NCBI GenBank assembly: GCA_003248655.1
Contig: QFPM01000014.1
Location: 1 to 64,000, forward strand
Reading direction: 5' to 3'
DNA from: Microbacterium sp.
Lineage (GTDB): Bacteria > Actinomycetota > Actinomycetes > Actinomycetales > Microbacteriaceae
Length of the DNA: 64,000 nucleotides
Below, one piece after another: positions 17,724-26,200 of this stretch. The position numbers and the translations under genes are program-made. The notes under the pieces are model-generated. The model was not told the origin of the DNA and searched no databases. It saw nothing but the letters and a program-made list of their open reading frames with translations. The number at the start of each line of letters is the position of its first letter. Position 1 is the first letter of the stretch.

Positions 17724-19699
17724 CTCCTCGCGTCTTGCGGGTCGCAGGGCCTGCGATCCTCGGCGGGGTCGCACTCATCGCCTTGGTCGGGGCGTTGTGG
17801 TTCGGTGGGGGTGCTGCGCAGATCCCACTCGGCGACGCCGGCCCTGTTGTGCGCTGGGGGCTTCCGGTCACGAAACTGGTCGTGAATCTCGCCGCCGCGG
17901 GCATGGTCGGTGTGCTCGTGACCGCCTTGTTCACGCTGCGGGCCGGTGAGCGCGAGTTCGACGTCGCCCTCGATACCGCGTCGATCTCTGCAGCCCTGTT
18001 CACCGTGGCCGCGGGCGCGACCGGGTTCCTCACGCTTCTCAGCGTGTTCAACCCGGCCATCGACGCAGGCCCCCAGTTCGGTGCCCAGCTCGGCCGGTTC
18101 CTCGTCGAGCTCGAGGTCGGCAGGACATGGCTGATCACGACGGTCGCCGGCGCCGCCCTCACCGTCCTGACATTCGCCGTGCGGTCCTGGGTCGGGACGC
18201 TTCTGGTCGCCCTGGTGGCGGTGGCCTCGCTCGTGCCGATGGGCACGCAGGGGCACTCCGGCGATGACGCCTTCCACCACGAGGCGATGATGGCGCTCAT
18301 CCTGCACATCATCGGCGCCGCGGTGTGGCTCGGCGGGCTCCTGCTGCTCATCGCCGTCCGTCCAGCCCTCGACCGTCGCCGCATCCCCGATCTCGTCGCC
18401 CGCTACTCGAGCATCGCTCTGGCCGCGTTCGTGCTCGTCGCCGTGTCCGGCACGGTGCGCGCCGCCATCGGCCTGCAGGAGTGGTCCGATCTGCTCTCGC
18501 CCTATGGCGCGATCTTGGGCATCAAGGTCGTCGCGCTCGTCGGCCTCGGCCTCTTCGGGGCGTGGTACCGCACCCGCCTGATCGGCAGGATGCGCAGCTC
18601 CGACGCGGCATCCCGCCCTTTCTGGATGCTCATCGCGTTCGAGCTGGCACTGATGGGTGTGGCCAGCGGCGCCGCCGCAGCGCTGGCCCGCACTCCGCCA
18701 CCGAACCCGGCCCCGCTTCCCGAGATCCCCTCGCCGGCAGAACGCCTCACCGGTGCCCCGCTGCCCCCGGAGCTCACGATCGAACGGTGGGTCACCGTGT
18801 GGAACGTGGACATGTTGTGGGCGGTGCTCGCCGGGTTCGCGATCTTCTTCTATCTCGCCGGGGTGTGGCGGCTGCGCCGGCGCGGCGACGCGTGGCCTGT
18901 GTATCGCACGATCATGTGGGTCGCCGGCATGGTGCTGCTGGTCTGGGTCACCGGCGGCGTCGTCAACGTCTACCAGGACTACCTGTTCAGCATGCACATG
19001 GTGGGGCACATGCTGCTCACGATGGCGATCCCGGTGCTGCTGGTCGCCGGCGCCCCGGTGACCCTCGCCGCCCGGGCGATCCGCAAACGCGACGACGGCA
19101 CCCGCGGCGGGCGGGAGTGGATCCTGTGGGCGGTGCATTCGCCCGTCGCCCGCATCCTGACGAACCCGTTCGTCGCGGCCGCCCTGTTCATCGGCTCACT
19201 GTGGGTGTTCTATTACACCGACCTGTTCCGCTGGTCGCTGTACGACCACCTCGGCCACCAGTGGATGATCGCGCACTTCCTCATCACCGGCTACCTGTTC
19301 GCGCTCTCCCTGATCGGCATCGACCCGGTGCCGTGGCGGCTTCCCTACGCCGGCAGGCTGCTGCTGCTCATCGGTGTGATGGCGATGCACGCGTTCTTCG
19401 GCATCGCCATCATGATGCAGTCGGGGCTGATGGTCGCCGACTGGTTCGGGTCGATGGGTCGCACCTGGGGTGTCACACCGCTCGAGGATCAGTACACCGG
19501 CGGCGGTATCGCGTGGTCGATCGGTGAGATCCCCACCCTGATCCTCGCGATCACGGTCGCGATTCAGTGGAGTCGCAGCGACGACCGCGAGACCAAGCGG
19601 CGAGACCGGCACGCCGACCGCACCGGCGAAGCCGAGCTCGAGGCCTACAACGCACGCCTCACCGAGCTCGCCGACCGCGATGCTCGCAGCCGCAGATAG
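17720..19699 (+). CDS. CopD-CtaG fusion: copper import and oxidase assembly membrane protein
   Basis: This 659-residue protein joins two membrane modules. Residues 1-330 are CopD-like, with TQGHSGDDAFHHEAM and IIGAAVWLGGLLLL in the helices where CopD coordinates copper. Residues 350-640 are CtaG-like, with MHMVGHMLLTMAIPVLLVAGAP, YYTDLFRWSLYDHLGHQW and MAMHAFFGIAIMMQSG. It probably takes copper from CopC and supplies it for oxidase or cytochrome assembly. Similar fusions are common in actinobacteria. The separate CtaG at 13,696 is a shorter paralogue with the same C-terminal ELDAYN pattern. Confidence 0.9.
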   Translation: MTPRVLRVAGPAILGGVALIALVGALWFGGGAAQIPLGDAGPVVRWGLPVTKLVVNLAAAGMVGVLVTALFTLRAGEREFDVALDTASISAALFTVAAGATGFLTLLSVFNPAIDAGPQFGAQLGRFLVELEVGRTWLITTVAGAALTVLTFAVRSWVGTLLVALVAVASLVPMGTQGHSGDDAFHHEAMMALILHIIGAAVWLGGLLLLIAVRPALDRRRIPDLVARYSSIALAAFVLVAVSGTVRAAIGLQEWSDLLSPYGAILGIKVVALVGLGLFGAWYRTRLIGRMRSSDAASRPFWMLIAFELALMGVASGAAAALARTPPPNPAPLPEIPSPAERLTGAPLPPELTIERWVTVWNVDMLWAVLAGFAIFFYLAGVWRLRRRGDAWPVYRTIMWVAGMVLLVWVTGGVVNVYQDYLFSMHMVGHMLLTMAIPVLLVAGAPVTLAARAIRKRDDGTRGGREWILWAVHSPVARILTNPFVAAALFIGSLWVFYYTDLFRWSLYDHLGHQWMIAHFLITGYLFALSLIGIDPVPWRLPYAGRLLLLIGVMAMHAFFGIAIMMQSGLMVADWFGSMGRTWGVTPLEDQYTGGGIAWSIGEIPTLILAITVAIQWSRSDDRETKRRDRHADRTGEAELEAYNARLTELADRDARSRR

Positions 19700-19709
19700 G
19701 GCGCACTAC

Positions 19710-20105
19710 GTGACGACGAAAGAGGAGCTCGCCGACCGCTACGGTCGGGGACCGCGGCCCATCCGCCGCCGCGTGTTCTGGGTCACCGTCGCGACGGCGG
19801 CAATCCTGTCTGTCGCCGGGCTTTCGTGGCTGACTGTCTCGAACTCGCTCGACGACGTCGGATTCGACGAGACCGGATACGAGCTGGTCGATGCGCGCAC
19901 CGTGACCGTATCCTTCCAAGCCACGCCACCCGCTGGGACGTCGTTCGCATGCGCGGTGCAGGCATTGGATGAGGACTTCGGCATCGTCGGTTGGCGGGTC
20001 ATCGAGTACCCCGCGTCCGAGGAGATCACACGAGCACTCGTGGAGACCATCCCGACCGTCGCGCAGGCAACGACCGGCACCGTGCAATCCTGCTGGGCCA
20101 CATAG
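19710..20105 (+). CDS. DUF4307 membrane protein
   Basis: From a GTG at 19,710 the 131-residue product reads TTKEELADRYGRGP, then one membrane helix, then a small external domain with VSFQATP, CAVQALDEDFGIVGWRVIEYP and TTGTVQSCWAT. This is the DUF4307 pattern. In many actinobacteria the gene is a single-copy chromosomal neighbour of greA or mca, so its place at the end of a metal operon is unusual. Function unknown. Confidence 0.85.
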   Translation: MTTKEELADRYGRGPRPIRRRVFWVTVATAAILSVAGLSWLTVSNSLDDVGFDETGYELVDARTVTVSFQATPPAGTSFACAVQALDEDFGIVGWRVIEYPASEEITRALVETIPTVAQATTGTVQSCWAT

Positions 20106-20144
20106 CCGCGCAAGGGAGGCCGTCGCCTGCGCCGGCTGAGTCTC

Positions 20145-22181
20145 TCAAGCGGTGGGCCTGTCTTCGTGGTCGATGCCGTGGTGCTCTTTGCCGCGCTCGA
20201 AGTTGAGCAGGCGGAGTGCGTTGCCGACGACGATCAGGGTGGAGCCTTCGTGGATGAGTACGACCGCGCCGATGTTCAGGCCGAGGAAGGTGGCGAGGAT
20301 GAGGAACGCGACGATCGCGAGGCTGGCGATGAGGTTCTGCCGGATGATGCGGCTGGTGGCGCGGCTGAGCCGCACGGCGAACGGGACGCGGCCGAGGTCG
20401 TCGCTCATCAGCGCGATGTCGCAGGTTTCCAACGCGACGGTGGAGCCGGCGGCGCCCATCGCGATGCCGACGTCGGCGCGGGCCATCGCGGGGGCGTCGT
20501 TGACGCCGTCGCCGACCATCGCGATCGGTCGGTGGGTTTCGGCGAGGCGGGTGATCTGAGCGACTTTGTCCTCGGGGAGCAGTTCGCCGATCGCGGTGTC
20601 GACGCCGACTTCCCGGCCGACCGCGTCGGCGACGCGCTGGTTGTCGCCGGAGATCATCACGAGCTGCCCCACGTTCGCGCCCCGGAGCGCGCTGAGCACC
20701 TGGGCGGACTCCGCGCGGGACGCATCCATCACGCCGACGATGCCGAGGAACCGGTCGCCACGGCGGATGATCATCAGCGTCTGCCCGGAGTCCCGCGCCT
20801 GCGTGTACGCGTCGGCGAGCGTGCCGGTCAGCGCGAGTTGCTGCTCGTCGAACATGCGCAGGTTGCCGACGTCGACCCGCTCGCCGTCGATCGTCGCCGT
20901 GACGCCACGCCCGACGACCGCGTTCAGGTCTGTCGCGGTGAGGCGCTCGGCCTGGGGGACGCGGGGCTCGAGGTCGCGGACGATCGCCTCGGCCAGCGGG
21001 TGATCGCTGAGCGCTTCGACAGCGACCAGAGTGCGGATCAGCTCGGACTCGGGCACGTCGGCGGCGGGGGTGACGGACGTCACCCGGGGGGCACCCCAGG
21101 TCAGGGTGCCGGTCTTGTCGAACGCCATCGCCTTGACCCGCCCGAGCGTCTCGAGCGGGGCGCCGCCCTTGACGAGCACCCCGGCACGCGCAGCACGGGC
21201 GACCCCTGCCAGCACCGCGGCCGGGGTTGCGATCGCGAGCGCGCAGGGGCTGGCGGCGACGAGCACGGTCATGGCGAGGTAGAACGCGTCGGGGAACGGT
21301 TGCGCGAACGCGAGCCAGGAGATCAGGAGGGTGACGGCGACCCCGAGGATCACGGCGGGCACGTACCAACGCTGGAACCGGTCGATGAACTGCTGTGTGG
21401 GGGAGGCGGCCTGGTCGGCGGAGCGGACGAGCTCGACGACCTTGCTGAGCGTCGAGTCCGCGGAGGTCGCGGTGACCTCGACCTCGAGCACGCCGGACCC
21501 GTTCACGGTGCCGGCGAACACACGGTTGGCGGCGGGCAGGGTGTCGACGGTGCGCATCGCCCGCTCCGGGTCGGCCACCGGCTCCTTCTCCACCGGAATC
21601 GACTCCCCGGTGACCGCGGACTGATCCACCGCGGACACCCCGGAGATCACGAACCCGTCTGAGGGAATGCGGGAGTTCGGGCGGATGACGACGATGTCCC
21701 CGACGACGATCTCCTCCACCGGCACCTCCACCGGCTCGTCCCCGCCGCGGCGCACCAGGGCGCTGCGGGGAGCGAGCTCGGCCAGGGACTCGATGGACTT
21801 GCTGGCACGGCTGAGGGCGTATTCCTCGAGCGCGTGGCCGAGGCTGAACAGGAACAGCAGCACCGCCCCTTCCGCCCACCGGCCGATGAGGGCGGCGCCG
21901 ATCGCGGCCACCAGCATGAGGAAGTCGACCTCGAACTTCCCTCGCATCGTCGAGGCGATCGCGGTGCGGAACGTGAAGAACCCACCGAAGAAGTAGGTGG
22001 CGAGGAAGAACACCAACGGCCACCCGACCATCGGCAGCCCCAACGCGAACTCGGCGATCATCCCGCCGGCGTAGGTCACGCCCGCGGCGATCGCGAACCA
22101 CAGCTCCCACCGGGCCGAACCGTGGGAATGGTCGTGCGTCTCCGCAGCGGGCGCGGTAGTCGTCGGGGAAGAAGCAGTCAT
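20145..22181 (-). CDS. Heavy-metal P1B ATPase of the CadA/ZntA type
   Basis: The 679-residue pump has a short His-containing N-terminus (ETHDHSHGS) in place of an HMA domain. The full catalytic set follows: TGES, SPCALAIATP, DKTGTLTWG, the SDHPLAEA segment, SGDN and GDGVNDAP. The C-terminal HEGSTLIVVGNALRLL is close to that of Zn/Cd pumps. It is divergent from the CzrA-like sensor at 22,251 across a palindromic intergenic region, so it is probably induced by Zn, Cd or Co. MTASSP at 22,181 is preferred over an ATG six codons upstream. Confidence 0.9.
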   Translation of the reverse strand: MTASSPTTTAPAAETHDHSHGSARWELWFAIAAGVTYAGGMIAEFALGLPMVGWPLVFFLATYFFGGFFTFRTAIASTMRGKFEVDFLMLVAAIGAALIGRWAEGAVLLFLFSLGHALEEYALSRASKSIESLAELAPRSALVRRGGDEPVEVPVEEIVVGDIVVIRPNSRIPSDGFVISGVSAVDQSAVTGESIPVEKEPVADPERAMRTVDTLPAANRVFAGTVNGSGVLEVEVTATSADSTLSKVVELVRSADQAASPTQQFIDRFQRWYVPAVILGVAVTLLISWLAFAQPFPDAFYLAMTVLVAASPCALAIATPAAVLAGVARAARAGVLVKGGAPLETLGRVKAMAFDKTGTLTWGAPRVTSVTPAADVPESELIRTLVAVEALSDHPLAEAIVRDLEPRVPQAERLTATDLNAVVGRGVTATIDGERVDVGNLRMFDEQQLALTGTLADAYTQARDSGQTLMIIRRGDRFLGIVGVMDASRAESAQVLSALRGANVGQLVMISGDNQRVADAVGREVGVDTAIGELLPEDKVAQITRLAETHRPIAMVGDGVNDAPAMARADVGIAMGAAGSTVALETCDIALMSDDLGRVPFAVRLSRATSRIIRQNLIASLAIVAFLILATFLGLNIGAVVLIHEGSTLIVVGNALRLLNFERGKEHHGIDHEDRPTA

Positions 22182-22201
22182 GCGACCAGGATACATCACA
22201 A

Positions 22202-22240
22202 GATCATGATATATTGTAGTTGTGAATGATTATCGTGATC
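22202..22240. promoter_or_regulatory. Divergent promoter/operator between metal ATPase and ArsR sensor
   Basis: GATCATGAT at 22,202-22,210 and ATCGTGATC at 22,232-22,240 form an inverted repeat with one mismatch across an AT-rich centre. That centre is a strong local contrast in a GC-rich genome. Its place between the pump and its likely sensor fits an ArsR/SmtB operator acting on both genes. GGAGGG at 22,241-22,246 is the ribosome site of the + strand gene. Confidence 0.6.
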
Positions 22241-22250
22241 GGAGGGCACA

Positions 22251-22592
22251 ATGGTGAGCATGGCCGGTACTGAGACGCGTCGGGAAGCAGGCACCCTGTC
22301 CGTAGCGGATGCTGAGCGTCTCGCCGAGATCATGCAGGCACTGGCGTCACCTGTGCGGCTGCGCATTCTGAGCGCGCTGAGTGTTCAGCCGAGCACCGTG
22401 ACCGACCTCAGCGAACAGCTGCACATCGGACAGACGACCACATCGAACCATTTGCGGCTGCTGCGGCATCTGAGCCTGGTCCTTGGCACGCGCGACGGCC
22501 GGCACATCCACTACTCGCTCTTCGACGACCACGTCTCCGAACTGCTCGAGGAGGCCATCGGGCACCTCGAGCATCTGCCCGGCGGAGGATGA
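22251..22592 (+). CDS. CzrA/SmtB-type zinc-sensing ArsR repressor
   Basis: The 113-residue winged-helix repressor has ASPVRLRIL and GQTTTSNHLRLL as the DNA-binding core. The last helix reads DDHVSELLEEAIGHLEH, giving the DxHx10HxxH ligand pattern of the alpha-5 zinc site known in CzrA (D84, H86, H97, H100). No cysteine metal site is seen, so Zn or Co sensing is more likely than Cd/Pb. It diverges from the P-type ATPase at 22,181, its likely target. Confidence 0.88.
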   Translation: MVSMAGTETRREAGTLSVADAERLAEIMQALASPVRLRILSALSVQPSTVTDLSEQLHIGQTTTSNHLRLLRHLSLVLGTRDGRHIHYSLFDDHVSELLEEAIGHLEHLPGGG

Positions 22593-22972
22593 CGCCTGCC
22601 GGAGCTCCCCGATTGACGAGAGTATTCCCGTTCACGTCGGGGGGCGCTGCTGCGGCCGGGGAGAGCGCGTCGCTGCCGGTTCGGACACGCTGCATGGTGT
22701 GTAGCCGATCGCCGCGACGGCCATGAGCTCTTGTAAGAATCCGCCACTACTCGCGGAATCCTGAACCCGAAACCCCAGCCAACTACCGTGGAATCGCGGC
22801 ATTCCTCGCCATCTCGAGCGGGAACCTACAGTAGTTGTTGTAGGTTCCGGTTGGAGTTGTCCGTTTCGCAGCTGAAATGTCCACGCGATGTCCATCTGGA
22901 CATTTCCGGTTCCCAGTCGCCCATGATGGCCCTCGTCTCAGAGCACCCGGCTCAATCAGTGAAGGAGTTCCC
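22593..22972. other. Decayed spacer with short inverted repeats
   Basis: No gene is supported. The stretch contains TTGTAAGAATCCGCC and ACTACTCGCGGAATC at 22,731-22,760, inverted relatives of sequences in the left junction at 2,302-2,416. It also holds the hairpin at 22,821-22,848 and a TGTCCATCTGGACA dyad near 22,888. The mixture suggests remains of mobile DNA at the right edge of the metal-resistance block. Confidence 0.4.
22821..22848. repeat. Perfect 10-bp hairpin
   Basis: GGAACCTACA and TGTAGGTTCC pair perfectly around an 8-base loop. Part of it (CCTACAGTTGT-like) recurs at 2,166 in the left junction. It lacks a T tract, so it is more likely the end of a decayed element than a terminator. 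Confidence 0.5.
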
Positions 22973-23179
22973 ACGGGGACCGTTCGTCGCTCCGCATCTA
23001 CCGGTCGTTTGGTCTCCAAGGCCGCCGCGGCCCGCTGGCCCGGAAAGACCACCACCGAACGTGTCGGATCCGGCACGAGCAACTCGACCACGGTGCACCG
23101 CTCAGCATCGACGGCCCGGTTCGTGACTGAATCGACCGCCATTCCCAACCCGAGCGGCACGATCAGCCAGCGGATCTGA
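22973..23179 (+). CDS. Small two-repeat protein with apparent ACG start
   Basis: A perfect GAAGGAG ribosome site ends 5 bases before ACG at 22,973, and no ATG, GTG or TTG lies in frame near it. The frame encodes 68 residues made of two related units: GTVRRSASTGRLVSKAAAA with KTTTERV, then TTVHRSASTARFVTESTA with GTISQRI. The repeat and the correctly placed ribosome site suggest a real gene with a rare ACG start, or one recently inactivated by ATG to ACG. A strong hairpin follows directly. Function unknown. Confidence 0.5.
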   Translation, partial: TGTVRRSASTGRLVSKAAAARWPGKTTTERVGSGTSNSTTVHRSASTARFVTESTAIPNPSGTISQRI

Positions 23180-23186
23180 TCGTGAC

Positions 23187-23222
23187 ACGAGAGCCTGCAC
23201 GCGTAGACGTGCAGGCTCTCGT
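23187..23222 (+). terminator. Strong hairpin after the small repeat-protein gene
   Basis: ACGAGAGCCTGCACG pairs perfectly over 15 bp with CGTGCAGGCTCTCGT around a 6-base loop, 7 bases after the stop. There is no clear T tract, as is common for actinobacterial terminators. Confidence 0.75.
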
Positions 23223-23421
23223 CGCGTACGGCGAAGATTGAACGGCCACGAGGCGGCTGAGGCCGAGAAGAACCGGGCATGATCAAAATCCTCCCCGCCA
23301 GTGCTTTCCGTCCCGAACGATCAGTTGTCACCGACCAGCGCCCCTCGCCCCACGCGGATACGCGCTCCGGCTGGACGTGGCGCCGAATACCGCGGCTCCC
23401 GCTCGCACAGGTAAAGAAACA

Positions 23422-23450
23422 TTGACACAGAGTCAGATCTTCATTACATT
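23422..23450 (+). promoter_or_regulatory. Sigma-70-type promoter
   Basis: TTGACA at 23,422-23,427 and TACATT at 23,445-23,450 are separated by 17 bases, close to the housekeeping consensus. It drives the three-gene unit starting at 23,488. Confidence 0.75.
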
Positions 23451-23487
23451 GCGAAGTGTACAGATTTCTTGACAGCAGGAGAACTCG

Positions 23488-23895
23488 ATGTCGTATGAGG
23501 AGAAAAACACCTGGGCGTTCATCGCGATCGCTCCGGTCGGGTATGCGCTGTACCTCGTGCTCAGCTTCATGACCGGCGGCGGACCGCTCGATGCCGAGAC
23601 ATATGTATGGCCGATGGTGTGGGCGATCACCGGGGGAATCCTCGCCGGCATCCTGTCAGGGATCGTGATCGGCATGGCCGGATCCCGTCGCGTCGATCAG
23701 CGGGACAAGGAGATCGGATGGTTCGGCTCGCGGATCGGTAACATGATGATCGTTCTGGGGGGCGTGGGCGCGCTGGTCCTCTGCTTCATCGACGCCTCGC
23801 AGGTCTACATCGCGAATGTGCTCTACCTCGGCTTCGTTCTCGCTGCGATCCTCCAGTCCGCGGCGAAGCTCGCCGCCTACCGGCGCGGCCTCTGA
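23488..23895 (+). CDS. Four-helix membrane protein, partner of XRE regulator
   Basis: The 135-residue protein has four membrane helices (for example IAIAPVGYALYLVLSFMTGG, ITGGILAGILSGIVIGMAG, MIVLGGVGALVLCFIDA). AGGAGA lies just before the ATG. Membrane proteins of this size commonly precede a YqaE/XRE-like short regulator, as here, forming a sensor-like pair of unknown signal. It is first in an operon with the XRE gene and an oxidoreductase. Confidence 0.8.
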   Translation: MSYEEKNTWAFIAIAPVGYALYLVLSFMTGGGPLDAETYVWPMVWAITGGILAGILSGIVIGMAGSRRVDQRDKEIGWFGSRIGNMMIVLGGVGALVLCFIDASQVYIANVLYLGFVLAAILQSAAKLAAYRRGL

Positions 23896-23896
23896 C

Positions 23897-24130
23897 ATGG
23901 CCAAACCGAAGCCCACCCGGGTCACCAACCGGATCCGCACCCTGCGTTTCTCCGCAGGGGAGATGACGCAAGCCGCACTCGCCGATCGCGTCGGCGTGAC
24001 CCGCCAGACGATCATCGCGATCGAACAGGGAAAGTACTCGCCGTCACTGGAGGTGGCGTTTCAGATCGCACGTGTCTTCGGCGTTGGCCTAGACGACGCC
24101 TTCAGCTACGAGACAGAGGAGAGCAGTTGA
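23897..24130 (+). CDS. Short XRE-family (Cro/CI-like) transcription regulator
   Basis: The 77-residue protein is essentially one helix-turn-helix: IRTLRFSAGEMTQAALADRVGVTRQTIIAIEQGKYSPSL in two segments, followed by the FQIARVFGVGLDDAF helix. This is the short YozG-like type that lacks a ligand domain and often pairs with a membrane protein. It starts 1 base after the membrane gene stop and overlaps the next start. Confidence 0.88.
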   Translation: MAKPKPTRVTNRIRTLRFSAGEMTQAALADRVGVTRQTIIAIEQGKYSPSLEVAFQIARVFGVGLDDAFSYETEESS

Positions 24131-25086
24131 TGCGAGCAGTTGTCAGGCACGAGTACGGTGACACATCCGTCTTGCGTGTGGAAGAGGTCGATGACCCGGC
24201 GCCCGAGCCGGGCCGGGTGGTTGTTGAGGTCGCCGCGGCCGGGGTCAACATGGCTGAGTGGCACATGATGTCCGGCGAGCCGACGATGATGCGGCTGGCA
24301 ACGGGACTTCGCAGGCCGAAGCGACCTGAGCTCGGGCAGGACGTCGCCGGCATCGTCGCGAGCGTCGGCCCGGGCGTCGAGAGCTTCGCGGTGGGCGATC
24401 GCGTCTTCGGCTCGGCTCGCGCCTCGTGGGCCACTCTCGCGTCGGCGAGTGCGGATTTGCTTCAGCCGGTGCCGCCGGGGATGAGTCTCGCACAGGCGGC
24501 CGCCGTGCCGATGTCGGGATACACCGCTCTGCAAGCGCTCCGGACTCTCGGCACTCTCGCCGGTAAGTCCGTCGCGATCACCGGAGCGGGCGGGGGCGTC
24601 GGATCGTATATCGTGCAGCTGGCCGCGAAGCGCGGCGCGCACGTCACGGCAGTCTGTAGCGCGTCCAAGGCGGGCTTCGTCCGCGGCCTGGGCGCCCGTG
24701 ACGTCATCGACTACGCGAGCACCGACCCGACCGCGGGCGGTCAGCGTTTCGACGCAGTGTTGGACTTCGCCGGCGGTCTGCCCCTCGCCGCCTGGCGCCG
24801 CGCCACCATCCCGGGCGGCGCTCTCGTGCTGGGTGGCAGTGAGCGGGGCGGACGAGTGCTCGGCCCTCTCGATCGATCCCTACGCGCACCCTTCACCCGC
24901 GGGATCAAGATCATCACGCTCATGGCTGCAGCTCGCGGGGAGGATATCGCGGAGCTTGCAGCGGCGCTCTCGTCCGGGGAGCTGCGCTCCACCCACTCAC
25001 AGACCTATACGTTCGATCACGCCGCCGAGGCGGTCGACGCGCTTCGCGGCTCGGTCCACGCGGGGAAGATTGTGCTGACCCCCTGA
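24130..25086 (+). CDS. Quinone-oxidoreductase-like medium-chain dehydrogenase
   Basis: The 318-residue MDR protein has the GroES-like N-terminal domain and a Rossmann motif ITGAGGGVGSYIVQLA at about residues 153-168. The structural zinc cysteines of classical alcohol dehydrogenases are absent, so it belongs with NADPH:quinone reductases or zeta-crystallin relatives. The substrate is unknown. It is the last gene of the operon begun at 23,488. A related enzyme with similar start MRAVVR lies at 29,219 on the other strand. Confidence 0.85.
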   Translation: MRAVVRHEYGDTSVLRVEEVDDPAPEPGRVVVEVAAAGVNMAEWHMMSGEPTMMRLATGLRRPKRPELGQDVAGIVASVGPGVESFAVGDRVFGSARASWATLASASADLLQPVPPGMSLAQAAAVPMSGYTALQALRTLGTLAGKSVAITGAGGGVGSYIVQLAAKRGAHVTAVCSASKAGFVRGLGARDVIDYASTDPTAGGQRFDAVLDFAGGLPLAAWRRATIPGGALVLGGSERGGRVLGPLDRSLRAPFTRGIKIITLMAAARGEDIAELAAALSSGELRSTHSQTYTFDHAAEAVDALRGSVHAGKIVLTP

Positions 25087-25240
25087 CAGGCGACGGCGCA
25101 CGTGGTGAGCGTCTCATTCGGGATGCCGATCGCGTCCCAACCGCTCGATCGCGGCGCAGGGTGGAGATGTGCAGACACCAGGCGAGCGGAATCGCAAAGA
25201 ATGTCGAGACGTTGAGCGCCTTCGCTCGTAGATTTGCTGC

Positions 25241-26200
25241 GTGTCTGCGTCCGTACGTCCGTCGACCGCCCGGCGGCATGAGGAGTGCGTGAGTCGAGCG
25301 TTGCAGTGGGTGGAAGAGCGCCTCGAGGAGCCGGTGACGCTCGCGTGCATCGCGCGGGTCGCCGGTCTTTCGCCGCATCACTTCCATCGCGTGTTTCGTG
25401 CTGTAGTCGGCGAGAACCCGAAGGCGCATCTACGGAGGTTGCGGCTCGAACGCGCGGCTTACCGGCTCAAGGTGAGCAGCGATACGGTGCTGGACATCGC
25501 GTTGGAGTCCGGGTTTACCACGCCTGAAACCTTCACGCGAGCTTTCGTCAGGCGCTTCGAGCTCAGCCCTTCGGAGTACCGCCGGATGGTGCGGTCTTAT
25601 CGCGAGTATGCGGATGTGGCGCGGCAGAGCAGGACATTCGAGGGCTTCACAGCGGAGACGCCGCTCACTCTCCGTTTCGATCTCGACGCGGCGCCGGTGT
25701 GGGTGGAGCGGACCTCAGAGCTGCACCTGCTCGCACTCCGGCATCGCGGGTACGGTGGCCTCGGTATTGGACGTGCTTCGATCGAGCCCTGGAAGCAGCT
25801 GCGCGAGTTCGCGACCGCCGCCAGCATTCCCCACCAATTTGGTCGTCTGGTGGGGATGACGCGCGACGATCCCTATGTGGTGGATGAAGACCAGATCCGC
25901 TTCGACGCTGCCCTACTGATCGAGGGTCCGATAGAACCGCCCCGCCCCTTCGTTTATCGAACGATGCCGGCTCAGCTTTGCGTGGTGCATCGGCATACCG
26001 GCGGTGCTGAGCAGATAGCCAAGACCTTCGCCGCTATCGGTGTGCAGTGGATGCCCTCAGAAGGGTGGCGTCTTCGCTGCACATCACCTTTCGAGGTTCA
26101 TCACGTCGACCGAGCTTCCGATGCTGCCCACATCAGCCACACCGACGTCTATGTCCCCCTTGGGCACCCGCCCCATCCTCAACTAGAAGGAGCATCATGA
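25241..26200 (+). CDS. AraC-family regulator with GyrI-like ligand domain (intact right copy)
   Basis: The 319-residue protein has a complete AraC double helix-turn-helix at residues 15-110 (VTLACIARVAGLSPHHFHRVF and ESGFTTPETFTRAFV as the two recognition elements, in separate parts). A GyrI-like effector domain follows to the end (FDLDAAPVWVERT, YGGLGIG, VCVAH-like strand, MPSEGWRLRC). TAGATT at 25,229-25,234 lies 6 bases before the GTG, indicating a leaderless transcript. It heads the intact four-gene cassette and probably controls it in response to a small cationic ligand, as in other GyrI-domain regulators. Confidence 0.88.
   Translation: MSASVRPSTARRHEECVSRALQWVEERLEEPVTLACIARVAGLSPHHFHRVFRAVVGENPKAHLRRLRLERAAYRLKVSSDTVLDIALESGFTTPETFTRAFVRRFELSPSEYRRMVRSYREYADVARQSRTFEGFTAETPLTLRFDLDAAPVWVERTSELHLLALRHRGYGGLGIGRASIEPWKQLREFATAASIPHQFGRLVGMTRDDPYVVDEDQIRFDAALLIEGPIEPPRPFVYRTMPAQLCVVHRHTGGAEQIAKTFAAIGVQWMPSEGWRLRCTSPFEVHHVDRASDAAHISHTDVYVPLGHPPHPQLEGAS

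Noticed and set aside
16610..19138. An 842-codon open frame on the minus strand opposite ccsB and copD-ctaG, and similar long frames opposite lnt (14,137-16,269) and resB (12,059-13,660).
   Set aside because: They are His/Arg/Glu/Gly-rich low-complexity products expected from the antisense of GC-rich genes, with no domains. The plus-strand genes carry clear motifs and coupling.
22783..23331. A 182-codon minus-strand frame in the decayed spacer.
   Set aside because: No recognisable domain and no ribosome site. It lies opposite the better-supported repeat protein and its terminator.
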